Origin: Dioscorea cayenensis subsp. rotundata
Taxonomy: Eukaryota; Streptophyta; Magnoliopsida; Dioscoreales; Dioscoreaceae
Length of the DNA stretch: 64,000 nt
Direction: 5' to 3'
NCBI RefSeq assembly: GCF_009730915.1
Contig: NC_052477.1
Span: forward strand, 682,001 to 746,000
The notes beneath the pieces were generated by a model. The model saw only the letters and a list, made by a program, of their open reading frames with translations, did no database searches and had not been told where the DNA came from. The stretch's first letter is position 1; every line of letters begins with the position of its first letter. Below, piece after piece: positions 13,430 through 26,400 of this stretch. The position numbers and the translations under genes were made by a program.

Positions 13430-13614
13430 CCGATCCCGAGATTATTCCCGCGAATTCCACCAGAATCTCACCGATCGCCTGCGAAAAAGCAAAAGGAAAC
13501 ATCATCAGGTACGCAGAATCCAATCCCTTCTCAAAAACACTAGAAATCTCACGTTTTCTCTTCACAAATCCACACAAAATGAGTCAAAAAAACACCAAAC
13601 AAATAAGATTAGAT

Positions 13615-13643
13615 TCCTCCTCCTCCTCCTCCTCCTCCTCCTC
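13615..13643 (-). repeat. (TCC)n microsatellite in the 5' leader of the bHLH147-like gene
   Basis: About nine TCC trinucleotides, read as a GGA/GAG tract on the gene's strand, about 190-215 bp before its ATG. Such tracts are common in plant 5' leaders. The placement in the leader is inferred. Confidence 0.85.
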
Positions 13644-14523
13644 ACCTTGTTCCCAGATCCAAAGATTTCGAATTCAAAACCCTTTTCCAAAGATCGAATC
13701 GAGAAAGAGAGAAAGAGAAGCCGAAGGCTATATAAAGAGTAAAAATGTATGAATGAATGAATGCGAGAACGGAGAGGAAGAGGTATATAAAAAGGGGTAC
13801 CTTAATCTCGAATTAAATGCACGCACGATGTATTTTGACAATTTTGCCCTTTTATCAAACAAAATAATTAGCAACGCTAATCCGTGATTAAAAGGAGTCA
13901 AATTACAAGAACGCCCTCGCACGTGGGTTTGTATTTACATTAGAGACACAGAAGAAGACATTTATTTTATGATATGATAGAACTTGGTAAACAGAATAAA
14001 GGGGTACTAATAATAAAGGGGTACTAATAATTAGGGGTAATTATTTTGAAATAATTTTTAAAAAAATGATATGTATTTATAAACGGAGGTAGTATTTTTT
14101 AGTGTTAATTTTTTTAAAAAACAATAATGAAAAAATAAATGAGAATTAGGGGAGGGAGGGGTTGGGGGGTAAGTAGACAGGGGTGGTGATTATAGGGGGG
14201 GATTGAGGAATGGGGATTAGGATAGGGCGCAAGAGACAATGCGGAGTATAGAGTACGGGGATGATGACCACGTGATAAGGCGTCCTTTGAAATCCCAACG
14301 GAGGAGGAGGGTAGCGTGGGAGCACATGATAGTGTGGAGCCTAGTGTGCCTCTGATCATGTATACACCTGCTTCTTTTTCTTTTTTCTTTTTTTTTTTAA
14401 TGATTTATTATATATATATATATGTTTGTGATGAATTTAGATTTATATGATTTTCATTTAATGTTATATGGTATAGATATGAATTTAGAATTTGCATGCA
14501 TTTAATGTTGTGATATTTCTAGA

Positions 14524-14670
14524 GATTTTGGATGATATGAATTTGTTATATATAGCAACTATAACATTGGCATCAATCACGAGTAAGCTTTAAGTTTTTA
14601 TGCTTCTATATAGCAACTATAACATTGGCATCAATCACGAGATTTTGGATGATATGAATTTGTTATATAT
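14524..14670. repeat. Local duplication with swapped order
   Basis: A 30-bp segment (14524-14553) and the overlapping 35-bp segment after it (14549-14583) recur exactly at 14641-14670 and 14607-14641, both in direct orientation but in the opposite order (X-Y, spacer, Y-X). No gene is involved. Confidence 0.85.
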
Positions 14671-16579
14671 TCCTATAGCTTTTTTTTTTTTTAGGAATGT
14701 ATATAAGCCACGGATTTGAATGATTTTTTTCATTTTTGATTTTTTAAGAAAATAGAAAATATTAAATTGATAGAAATTGATAAAATAAATAAATTAAATT
14801 AAATATTTATAAAAAAATTTATTTTAATTTTAAATTTTTTTTATGAAATGGTTAAGATGAATACTTAGAATTTATATTATAAGAAAGGGTAGAGCAAGTA
14901 ATTGTGTGATGATGTTAAATGGAAGTTAAGTGTATGAATTAGTACATGTCAAATAAAAATGAAAAAATAAATAAATAAGCCGTGAATTGACTGAGTATAA
15001 AGAGAGGAACATGTTGAAAAACATTTTTCATGAAGGAAAACAGTAAGGAAGTCCTTGAGTGATTAAGGGTAGCGGTATTGTATAATAGAGTGGTTCTACA
15101 TTGATGTCATAATCCCCTTGATCCTTTAATAATAAAGTTGGGGCTGGCGTGGGGGATGGCGCCAGTAAATATCAATCTCTCAGATAAGACCAAGCAAAGT
15201 GATCAGTGACTTGTAAACCATGCATGGGGTCAAAGGTCATTCAATTGATTGAACACCTATTTATATATATATATATATATATTTAATGGCCTTCTCATTA
15301 ATTACTACCAAATGTCATCCGGTCTTCTTCTTGTTCCTCATCTATTGATTGCTTGATTTAATTGCATCTTTTATTTCTCTTTCAATTTATCCACCCTCAA
15401 CTGCCGTATCACTTATAGTCAACTCATGTTTTTTTTTTCATGGTTGCTTTTACTCTTTACAAGTAATTATTGTATCTTATTTATCAAAAAAAAATTTTAA
15501 AAAAATAATTTTGTTTTACTTGTTTATCTCTTCAAGTTTCTTTAGTTATTTGTTATTATTATATCATTATTTGTTTGAAAATCTTGAATAATAAAAATGA
15601 AAATAAAAAATAGCTTACATAAAGTAATCCTTGTCGTCCACATAATCTACCAGGACAAGTTCTTCAATGTGCATTGGAATCTCTTCAAGTTTTTCTTCTT
15701 ATTTAAGGTTTTTTCTTTTCAACAAAACGATAAAACACAAATTTTATTTATTTATTTATTTTTTTTTTTGTAGTAACTGAAAAGATTTAAACCTACTCCA
15801 AATTTTGAGCTATTATTTAGTACTACTTTTGTATCTATGTTGGATATAGTAATAATAATGGACAAATTTTATGTTTTTTTTAAATATACATATATATTTT
15901 TTTTTTTTAAAAAAAAAAAAATAAATAATAATAGTATAAATTTTAGGGGCCAATGGTGATGCTAGGTGTCAACCCAGGGTAAAAGAATAGTTAAAAAGTG
16001 GATATTCATGCATGATATTTTAAATGGCTGAAGAGAAAGAGAAGGGAAAAGAAGAGCAGTTGTTTTGTAGTGGGATAAGATTGAGAAGGAGGGACTAGGG
16101 TCTAGGGTCTAGGGAGGGCAATTTGGGAAATTTAAGAGGGATGTGGTGTCGTTTAGTTAGGGGCCTGGGGCATCACGAGGGGCTGAAAGCCGGTGGTGCT
16201 GACTGCTGAGTGAGTGTCCCCTCTTTCCTTTCAAATGCTAACACTCATACCTCTTCTTCATAAATTTCCCAAAAATAAGGAATATCTTACGCTTAAGACA
16301 GTGAGTGATTGAGAGCTCTCACTTCCCTTTCCTCCCCTACCCTCCCTCACTATATTATTCTCTCTGTGTTTGTGATTTCTTATATCTTTTTCTTTTTTTT
16401 ACCTTATGTTTTTTCTTGTTACTTTTTATTACCAGCCTTTTTTCACCCCAACTGACGTTGATGTTACCGGCAAAAGCTTCCTGTTTTTGTTCTTTTGAGA
16501 ATTACAGATAGATTCAAAATTTTTTTTTAAAGTATAAATAACACTGCTCAATGAACATGCTGTCCTGATATGTTTTTAC

Positions 16580-17507
16580 CAAGGTTGTCGAGGGCCCGTA
16601 GAGACGATGGCCAGTGGCTAGGGGGTCGAGGTCGATGGGTTCGACCGGATCGAGCCAGGGGTTGAACCAGAGTCGATAATTAAATATAAAAAAATATAAT
16701 AATAATTAATAATAAAGCAAATATAATATTAAACCCATAATTATATTATAAAAAAACATACTCAAATTTGATATTTAAATTGATAAATGACTTTTATATA
16801 CTGATAGATTTTTCTAATTATGTCATTTATTTTTTTACATTTTTTTAAATATTTACAAATTTAATATATTAATATATAATTATTGAACTTCTCTCAATGT
16901 TATTTATTTATTTATTTGTTTATTGGTTGATTTTTGTTAAAATAAATAAGAAATTTAATTCACTAATTCTTATATCTCAATTGAGTTTTTTTATTTTTGT
17001 TTTTAAATTTTTCTTATATTTTTTTATTTAATTAGAATACTTTTAATTTTATATTTTTTTATAATAAAATTACACTCATTTATTCTTTTTATTTTTCTTA
17101 ATAAATTAAATTTTTTTAGAAAGTATTTACATAACACATTAATATATTTTTATTTTTTTAAATGTTAATTTTTTTGTTGGTATGTTTATAATATATATAT
17201 ATATATTGTAATTCTATTTATTGATTATAAATTATAAATTAATATTAATAAATATACACAATTTTTGTGATTTTTTTAATGAGAAAAATAATAGTAAATT
17301 ATTAAATAATGTAAAAAAATTAAACATTGTGAGCCCGATTGATCCCGGACCAGGGTCAACCGGTTCCCGATTGAACCGCCCTGGGTCACGGGTTAATCAC
17401 GGGTTTTTAATACCCGGGTCGATGGGAGTATCCCGGGCCCGACCACATGGCCGGTTCCCGGTTTTTCCGGTTGAACCGGCCGGGCCGATCCGGGTCTGAC
17501 AACCTTG
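16580..17507. mobile_element. Non-autonomous hAT-type DNA transposon, 928 bp
   Basis: Ends are the 10-bp inverted repeat CAAGGTTGTC / GACAACCTTG. A perfect 8-bp target duplication, GTTTTTAC, lies at 16572-16579 and 17508-17515. About 100 bp at the left and 170 bp at the right are GC-rich and full of CCGG, CCCGG and GGTTGAACCGG-like motifs; the roughly 650 bp between are very AT-rich. No transposase is encoded. The architecture and 8-bp duplication indicate a deletion-derivative hAT element. Confidence 0.9.
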
Positions 17508-19026
17508 GTTTTTACTACACGTACAGATGGGCTTCATTTTCGTATATTTATTTTTTTATATAAAAAAAATTAACTTTGCTTTCTAAGTTGTCAGTTGAAA
17601 AATAAAATAAAAAACAAAACTACATTTATAATAACAAGGAGAGTCCTTCTAAGTGTATATAGTGTAAAGTATAGACCTGATATGACTTGCCAAAACATAA
17701 AATCACATCTCATAATATACAATTAATTTCAATGAGATAACATAATGTGCAGACAAGATAATGTAAGCAAATATATAGCCATGGAGGGAGCATAGTATTA
17801 AGTATTCGCAATTTATAATTTATATTTTTTATATTTAAGGATGAGCCACCAGCTCTTGAAATGATAATGGCCACCCACATGAGGGAAGCAAGGCTCCATT
17901 ATTGTGTCACATTGCCTTGCTTCTCAGTCCTGACCCACTTTTTCAATTTCCTTTTTTTTTTCTTCTCCTCTTTTTCTTATAAATAATATTTTTTTTTTTG
18001 AAAAAAAAAACCTTATTCCTATGTGACATGTACTTGTTGTATTGGCCACTCAGGACTTGTCTCCAATTACTCGTTCATCTTTGCTCCCTGCATTATAATC
18101 CTTCTTTTCTTTCAATGCTAATAATACCACTACTACTAATAATAATTAATAATAACTCCATGATGTTTTTTTCCTGTATGACTACTGGTTCTCAAACATT
18201 TCAAATTTCAATAAATGAAATCAATGTTAGTATAGTATTTTTTATTTTTTATTTTATTCCAAACATGTCCAAGTGCAGTGTATAGTTAGATTTTAAAAAT
18301 GTTCAAGCCTGTTTTAAGCATGGAGACAAAAAGCGGTTCAATTTGTTAAGAGTGCAAAAAGTCTGTATAAGAGAATATGATCACAAAATGCTAACCATTG
18401 AATAGTTAATAATAATTCAATGAACCCATTAGCCTATGATAGTGATGCCATGATCATAGCTTCAACTACTAGTAATTAAAATCCTTATCCATAATGACTC
18501 CTCCACATTGAGATACCAACAACACTAGAACCAATTCATCTATTTCCTATGTCCACAAACACACAGAAAAACACATTGAACAAACATAATAATGCACAAG
18601 CATACACAATCAAAAATGGAAAAGAAAAGAGAGTGGGAGAAATGGGTACTATTATGGTTCAGATGGTGGTTAGGGTGCAAAGGTGTTGATCACTTGATCC
18701 ATTAATAAAATCATGAAACCAGGTCATAAATAGATAAGGATAAAATAAAACACCCTTGTTGTTCTATTCTGCTGCTCTAGATAGGCATACAATTTCTTAA
18801 ACCAAATCATCAATGAATACTTAGGATAATGGCATTAAAAGTAATCAATCCACTGTTCCATCACATGGTACTTTGTTTGGTCACCTCATTGGAATGGATA
18901 ATTTTTCATATAAGTAGGTATAACATTAAAAGGAAAAAGAAATAGCTGACTTTTGTGGTTATGTGGAAAACATGTTTGTTTGGTGAAAGACAATTAATTA
19001 AGTCATGGATTAGTGGCAAAAGCAAT

Positions 19027-19066
19027 AAGGGCGGCGGCCGTTTAAATGAACGGCGCCTGAGCCCTT
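19027..19066. repeat. GC-rich inverted repeat (hairpin)
   Basis: AAGGGC pairs with GCCCTT as the outer stem, and GGC-G-GCCGTT pairs with AACGGCGCC inside, with one bulged base and a 4-6 nt loop. It is a GC-rich island in AT-rich DNA. No function is assigned. Confidence 0.6.
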
Positions 19067-19790
19067 GCGTAACGTATCATCAATATAGAAATTATCAACC
19101 AATGCTGGGTTGCCACACTGAATGACTCCCTAAAGCTTGCCAACCCTAACTTGGTCCCACTATGTCATTTCAAAGAAAACAATTAACATTGAGTACTTGG
19201 ATGAGAGAGTTTGAAGGCCTTCAATGGACAATTTTAATAATACTCCACATATTTGTATTCTATTAGACTAACCTTCTCATTATTGGATTGTTATTTATCC
19301 AAATATATTTGAATTTGATCCATCTGCTTACCAAGATGAGTTAGTAAAACTAATATTAAGGGTAAAGCTCTCTGTACTGATCCAAAACTTTTACAACTTA
19401 GATCAAACTCCATTGATAAACATAATTAATATTTTTTATAACTCCAATTTTTTTTTTCAATTCTTAAAATTGTTTTACATTGTTGAGTATATTTCTCTTT
19501 TTCTTGTAGGATTATTTTTTTTTCAAATCTATTTCGTTTAATAACAAAAATTACTGTCACTTCCGTACAGGCGAAAAATTATCCATTCATCTCCCTAATG
19601 ATGGCAGGCTGGCTAAATATCTAACTAGGCAATGATTTAAGGTTTGCTAATAACCATACAAGAAAAATAAATTAACAAATGTCAATCCACTAAGAAGAAG
19701 GGTAGATAAAAAACAATTCATTCTTAAAAAAAAAAGAAAAAGAAGGACTATTATTAAAAATTAAGGAGATCATGATCCTTGTTTGACAAG

Positions 19791-19840
19791 GATTTGTTGG
19801 AAGCTCACAAGAAAGAGCTAGGGAGCCTTTCCAACAAATC
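19791..19840. repeat. 50-nt foldback, small-RNA-precursor-like
   Basis: GATTTGTTGGAA at 19791-19802 is perfectly complementary to TTCCAACAAATC at 19829-19840. The stem is extended inward by GCTC/GAGC past a 2-nt bulge, leaving a loop of about 16 nt. The arms resemble no conserved plant miRNA known to me. Confidence 0.55.
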
Positions 19841-20490
19841 AAAGTCTTAATCTAACCTCTAAATGTCATTTAGGATAATGACCCAGGGAAAGCAACATTA
19901 TATATTATTGGTCTCCCACACACACAAACAAGAAAAAAGATCAGGTTTTAAAGGCAAACAAACATATATGCAACTTATTTCTTCAGTGGTACGTTTAAGC
20001 ATGTGTGAGTGCTATTCATTTGAGCAGCATATATATTAGAATAATTAAACCCTAGTTTTCGTTAGCCAAAAGATCATCTAGACCTAAAAATATTTTATTA
20101 TAAATTTTTAAGGGCAGCAGCAGGAGTATTATGCAATGTCTGGCACCAAACAAGCTCGGTCCAATCACAGACTTTAGAATGACTGAATAGACTTGCATCA
20201 AAGTTGGTATTAAGGACTAATGAGCCATGTCTGTAAGCAATCATCAATTATAAAGAGAAAACAGCGCAGACACTGCTCAACAGCCGACACACTTAGACGA
20301 GACGCACTACTAAACTTTCATATTTCAATAGCATACTTAAATCTTAAATCATATCAAAATCTTTATTCTTTGTTCTTCTTTTTTGTTTGCCTATTCATTG
20401 TTTGATTATGGCCAATTAACACATGTACAGAAAGAAGAATTGAGCTTCAAAATTTTTTTTTTTTTGATATTTTTTTGTTTGATTTTTTGA

Positions 20491-23400
20491 CTATTGTTTG
20501 ATTGGTAGTTGTAGTGTACCTGTAGGGGATGCTTTAGGCATAACAGTGAAGGAGAGCTTTATCTCTGAAGGATCAGGCTTTGGCACTAGTTGCTGGAATG
20601 ACACATCAAAGGCTAGTGACTGGTATAAGCACACCTCATCCACTTTGCAATAGTAAACCTGCCAAACATAACATGACTGTCTGAATTGTCTGCTCTTTGG
20701 AAGTGATAATTAACTGGCTCTTTTGGCAGGTAAAATTTCAAAAACTTTTAAATGAAAACAACTCCAAAGAGAAGCAAAATTTGACACTTCTCTTGGTTCA
20801 GATAGCATGTCAACATCAAAGAAATTCTAAAAGTTATGCTACAGTATAGTACCTTGCAATTTATGCTACCCATAGCACGAGAAGCAGCTGTTCTTTGGAA
20901 GTGAAGGGACACAGTTCCATCTGGGTTCAAAAACCCATTTGAGGGTTCTATGTTTATTGCATCTGTAGGCTCAGTTTCTACTTCAAATTTACTGCGAGCT
21001 TCCTGTATTTTAAAATAATGTAATAAAATGACAAAAGAATCAATACTCATCATCTTTTATCAAAATATTCGTGCAATAAATAGCACCACCTCGTTTGGTG
21101 GTTATATACAATACAATTTTAAGATGATAACATTGCTCATGTTTAATTTTGTTAGTGCCTAAAATTGAAACAGAGAACCATTGACCATGGGTGCAATTTT
21201 AAGATAATAGCATTGCTCATGTTTAATTTTGTTAGTGCCTAAAATTGAAACAGAGAACAATTGACCATGTGCAGATGTGCAGAAGCCAAGTGCACCACTT
21301 AGTGATCAAGTGTTACAAGAAACAATGGGTTAAAGAAAAGGCCTTAAGAATTATGATTAATCAGGATGGATCAGAAGGCATATGGATGAGTTTAACTGAA
21401 GTGCGTGAGACAGAGCAGAAAGCAAGCTCACTCAAAGCACAACAGACAGACAGAGGTTTATGGGAAGTCAAATAGGAATTTCTAGTGTAAACATTAGGAA
21501 CAATTATTACTTGGAAAGCAGAAGACTAAGCATGTGAAGTTCTGATTTTTAACATCAGAAGAATTATGGGAAAGGTTTGAGAGATGGAAGAGGTTTAGTG
21601 TAGCTTGACAACTAAACAAAATATAAGACGTTACAGTAGTAGCAGGATGAGCAATTAAGGAGTATATAAATATAAGCTTTTCTTTCTACCAATGCTTATA
21701 GACAGGATAACTATTTTTCTAGTTTAACATTGCAAAAATACTGTGTTGAATTCAGGTAGAAGTGAGATGGCATATACATAAACCCATAAACAAAGGTAAC
21801 TTCAAGGGACAGAACAGACAACAAACCTTAGAGAAATGGTAACCATCGGGGACTGAAATAAAAAGATTCAAGTACCCTTCCGAAGAAGAACCACCATCAA
21901 TTGCAATAATTTGGGTATCTGCAGATACCCGTCGTCTAAGGCGTTTCAAGGATTTCTGTTTAGGTGATGGTGGCGACACTCCTTTCAATTCCAACGTACG
22001 CAGCACAGGATCTTTAGCATTCAAGTCTAAGTATCTGATCAAATTGTTATTTGTATCTGCTATGAAAAGCTTTCCTGCAATGAATTACCAAAAAAAATTA
22101 ACTATAGAAAAGCTAAGATTATATGCCCGAAAACCACATTCAATTACTACATTTGTAAGTAACATTATTGAGTTTTTTTTAAATACCTGCAAACTGTATA
22201 TAGTTACCACATCAGTATCCCAATACAACTCTTATATGAGCATAATGACTCAGCTTGACACAATTACTCAAGATACAATTTTTCCAGCATATAGTCAACA
22301 ACGTACCCAAGAAATGGCATTTAAAATGTCTAGTAATATCATGATTCACAAGGAGAACATAATGTCTCACAACAAAATAAAAACTAAAATTCAACTAGAT
22401 ACTGATAAACTCGTGATATATTTTCTGCCCAATTATTTTATCACAGTAAACAAAGCATAGGTCCAATAAGCTGGAAACCAATAGAACAAAATGCATGAAA
22501 ACATTTTACTCAATACAGAAAGAAAAATGTACCATTCTCTGCTTCAACAATCCCTGATGGCTCTGAAAGCTGCATCCACATCATGAGCATCAGTAAATTA
22601 TCCACAACATTTGTTTTTCTTTCATAAAATTAGATATCTAGAATAATATAGAATACAGGATTAAACGGTATTAAACTTAATCATTACCTAGTACAAGAAT
22701 CTTTTGGGAGAAATTGGAAAAAGTAAAATCCTCAAATGGTTACAGCTCAAAATAAATAACAATCATATAAAACCATCAAGTGAAGGAATCAGTAATTTCT
22801 TTCAAAATCTTATTAATGGTTTGCTTTTTCTATAGAAAATCCCGGTATTCTGAAGCAGATTATTTATGTTGTCATGCTTTCAACAGTTGATTGAAGATGT
22901 TGATCAAATTGAAATAGAAACAAATTCCACACCTGAGAAGACAAAGGCATGCCATCCTTGAATCCAGCTTTTCCAGTCCCAGCTAATGTCGTAACCCTTC
23001 TACCAACTGGGTCAAGTTTCTTGACCTGTCATTTCAACATAAACATTTGAATGTTCGAAATGCCTGCATTAGATAAAGGTAAATGCAACTACAGATCATA
23101 ATAAACATGATGCGCCACTCAAACTAGGTCAGTTAGTAGATAAGGCTTAATCGTAACATATTACTATAAAAAAATGTTTGTTACAGAAGCTAGACACTAG
23201 TAAATAGTAAACAGAGGAAAATGATTGGAGTAGGATGATTAAAAAAAGACCTAACACACATACACACACACAACTGATGTCTTCTTCAAATTTACTCTTT
23301 CAAAAATCAGATGATATATAAACTTATTCCAAAAGAAGCAACTAGTTTCATTATACCAAGTTTACTGGTTTCTCCAATCATCCAAAGCATACTAATGTTC

Positions 23401-26400
23401 CGGAAATGAATTAATAGTTTATACTTTTTACCTTGTGATTGTAGGAATCAGCTATATAAATTTCACACACACACACAAGTGATGTCTTCTTCAAATTTAC
23501 TCTTTCAAAAATCAGATGATATATAAACTTATTCCAAAAGAAGCTACTAGTTTCATTATACCAAGTTTACTGGCTTCTCCAAACATCCAAAGCATACTAA
23601 TGTTCCGGAAATTAATTAATAGTTTGTACTTTTTACCTTGTGATTGTAGGAATCAGCTATATAAATTTGACAATCTTTACTGCACAGTACACCCAATGGG
23701 TGCTGGAAAAGTGCATCTTTGGCTATTCCATCATGATCACCAAACTGCAAAAGCAAAACAATGAAGAAAATGCGCAAAAATGGATTAAATGAAAAAGCTA
23801 TTCAGCATTTGAAGAGTCGCATTTCATATTGTAGTTTTTCTTCAACTGCAAAATTCAATTTTAATATTGGAGACAGTTTACAGCTGAATACCTTAAACAA
23901 ATTTTCTGGGAATAGTGGATCACCTCCAGCTAGTAACCTTGACCCTCCAGTTTTCAGATCAAGGGCACGAATAGAACTACTCTCACTATCAGCTATGAAC
24001 AACTCCTGAAAGTCTGTTGAAAATATTGCAGTTTGACCTCAAAAATAATACTTGAAAGGCATATACCAAGAAGCAAAAAAATCATTACCAGTTGATAAAG
24101 AGATCCCAGATGGCTGTGCAAATGATGTGTTCTCAGAACTGCATCATATGCTACAAATTAATCAAAAATGATTTGTACACGGACACAACGAAGAAAAGAA
24201 AAAGACTGATCACGAGATGTGTCACATGAAATTAGCAAAGATTAGAAACAGTTGCTATAAAAGTGTAACCAAAAAAGGAACAACATCTATGCTAACAATG
24301 AACCGCATGCCACAGTTATGGTATTATTAATGATGAAAGTAATTGAACTGAACTTCATAAATATTTTTAGTAAGACTCATCTAAATTTTTTGTGCTACTT
24401 AGGTCATTTCAGAATTCAGAATTGTCTCTTTTACAGAAAAATCCCTTCTCTGATTTCAAGAGAGTGAAAAAAAAAAAATCAATAAACAACAGTGACTGAA
24501 TGGCAATAGTAAACATTAAATCCCATCTCCTTCCGCTAATTCCAGTGAAAAGATTCACTTGGATGATTTTTTTACTATGAAATCTTTCAACATGTTATAT
24601 TTGTCATTATTCAACAATCCACATCACAACTAGGGAGGGTAAGGGATAGAACTAGTGATATAGAAGAGTAGATTTGCAGCATATCAATTGTCAAGTTATA
24701 ACTATGTTCACAACTAGATCCATCAGAAAAAGATTTCTGATATAGTATGAAAATCAGAAATGCAAATTAAATAAGTGATCACATGTTTGGTGAAAACATA
24801 TTTTGGACCTAGTGCAGTTGATTTATTACAACAAGCTTTGACAATGAAATATGTTATTTGTACTTTGTTGAAGCACATTGTTTCAAACTAAAGATAAGGA
24901 TCAACTTACAGCCTGTTAGCAGTTATATCCATCCTTTGTGTTGATATCCTTACCTTGACCCATTCAGATTCCTCTCAAAGCCATCTCCACTGAAAGCTTT
25001 GGAAATTCCATTTAATGTATTGTGCTCCCAAATTTGATGCTGTCCAGCCATTGCAATGTATACCATCTCTCTCACGGGGTCATAGGAAACATCCCATGGA
25101 GAGTTAAGGATCTGAACGAGATCATTCAAGGTCAAGATAACTCAAAAACTAATGACATAATGAACTTCAGCCAAAAATTAAAAGAAAGAAAAATGTAAAT
25201 TGCCTAGCATGATCAATACTATGCCTTCTAAAATTTTCATTTTTCAGGGGTCTGCCTCACTTTACCACCAGAGAGGTCCAACAAACTTCCAGAGTAAGCA
25301 GCATAGCTCTCAAATAACAAAGCAAATCTAAATTTCCTGTGCGCCTTAGTCAAGAAATTAAATGGGTCATTAACCTCTCTGTGTACATGTATAAATTCCA
25401 TCTTCGCAAACTGGTGAACACCTTTGTATACTATTTGGAAAGGTTATATTTGGAAGACATAGACAAGCAAATAGTTTATGATGAAGACATCTGGTTAGCA
25501 AGTACACTATCAGGTTTCTTACTGATGAGTTCATTTTCTTCCTCCTCTGTACACTGGAATTATCTACATAATATGTACAACATCATGTTCCCTGAGTTCT
25601 TACCTGAGCATTTCCTTTCTTCCCCCCTCTATAGTCCGATCCTTTAGTTCCATTGCCAGCAAGAGTTCTTACTGTCTCGTTGATGAAATCAATCTCCCTA
25701 CAGAAATACAGACGTTAATAACATGGAAAATTTAACTAGCATATCATGATCAAAATAATATACATAAATACATAGGGTAAAGAAGAAGAGCTAAATTAAT
25801 TCAATTTAAGCCACTAATTTTGGATATTGAGGGCTTTATAATGTATCAGAAAAACAGTTGGGACAGATACTAGACTGCATATTCTTCTGAGCTCAAGCAG
25901 TAAAACATTCTCACTGAAAGCTATGTTATACCATCTAGAAGGGTATGAGACTTCTCAGCTTTCAATAGAAAATTTAATAATATATAGATCAAAGTACCTG
26001 CCACAATTTCTTCAGAAATCATTTAAAGGTTTTTTCAGTAAATATGTGACCATAATCATGAATTTCAGCTTTTCCTGCTACATTATGATGAAAATATGCT
26101 CTCACATAACAAGACCAACTAAGACAAGTACCTCTGGGAAAGAAAAATTTTGGCAATAAAACATAAGTTCTATAACAATAATAGAAATCCTCTCATCATT
26201 TAGTACACATAATTTTCTACATACAAATACAAACAACATTCTGAGACCCATGGCACTTTCCTCTTAATCACCACAATAGCAATAATAGAAACTTCACAAG
26301 AGCTTGTGCAGGGTTCAATCTGATAGGCTTAAAGAAAAAACCTTATTTCAACTTATTCAAGCATTCTTCATGTATATCAGATACAAAGTGAGGCTCACAG

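Larger units (their letters stand above)
13430..16579. other. Promoter of the bHLH147-like gene and intergenic DNA
   Basis: TATA-like strings near 13727-13735 and 13782-13790 could serve the bHLH147-like gene. A 20-bp tandem repeat around AAAGGGGTACTAATAATA lies at 13997-14032. CGGAGGTAGTA at about 14083 resembles the end of a Stowaway-type MITE, but no partner end was found. No coding region is recognised up to 16579. Confidence 0.55.
17508..20490. other. Intergenic; 3' flank of SOQ1 at right
   Basis: No gene is recognised. Two compact inverted repeats (19027-19066 and 19791-19840) are listed separately. The sequence just left of 20491 is the 3' UTR and 3' flank of SOQ1. Confidence 0.6.

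Noticed and set aside
13155-13752. 195- and 169-codon plus-strand frames
   Set aside because: They are antisense to the bHLH147-like gene and its GA-rich leader; low-complexity, no domain.
16290-16330. GTGAGTGATTGAGAGCTCTCAC, resembling a miR156-type stem
   Set aside because: The stem is only about 5 bp and the miR156 core (GACAGAAGAGAGTGAGC) is absent.
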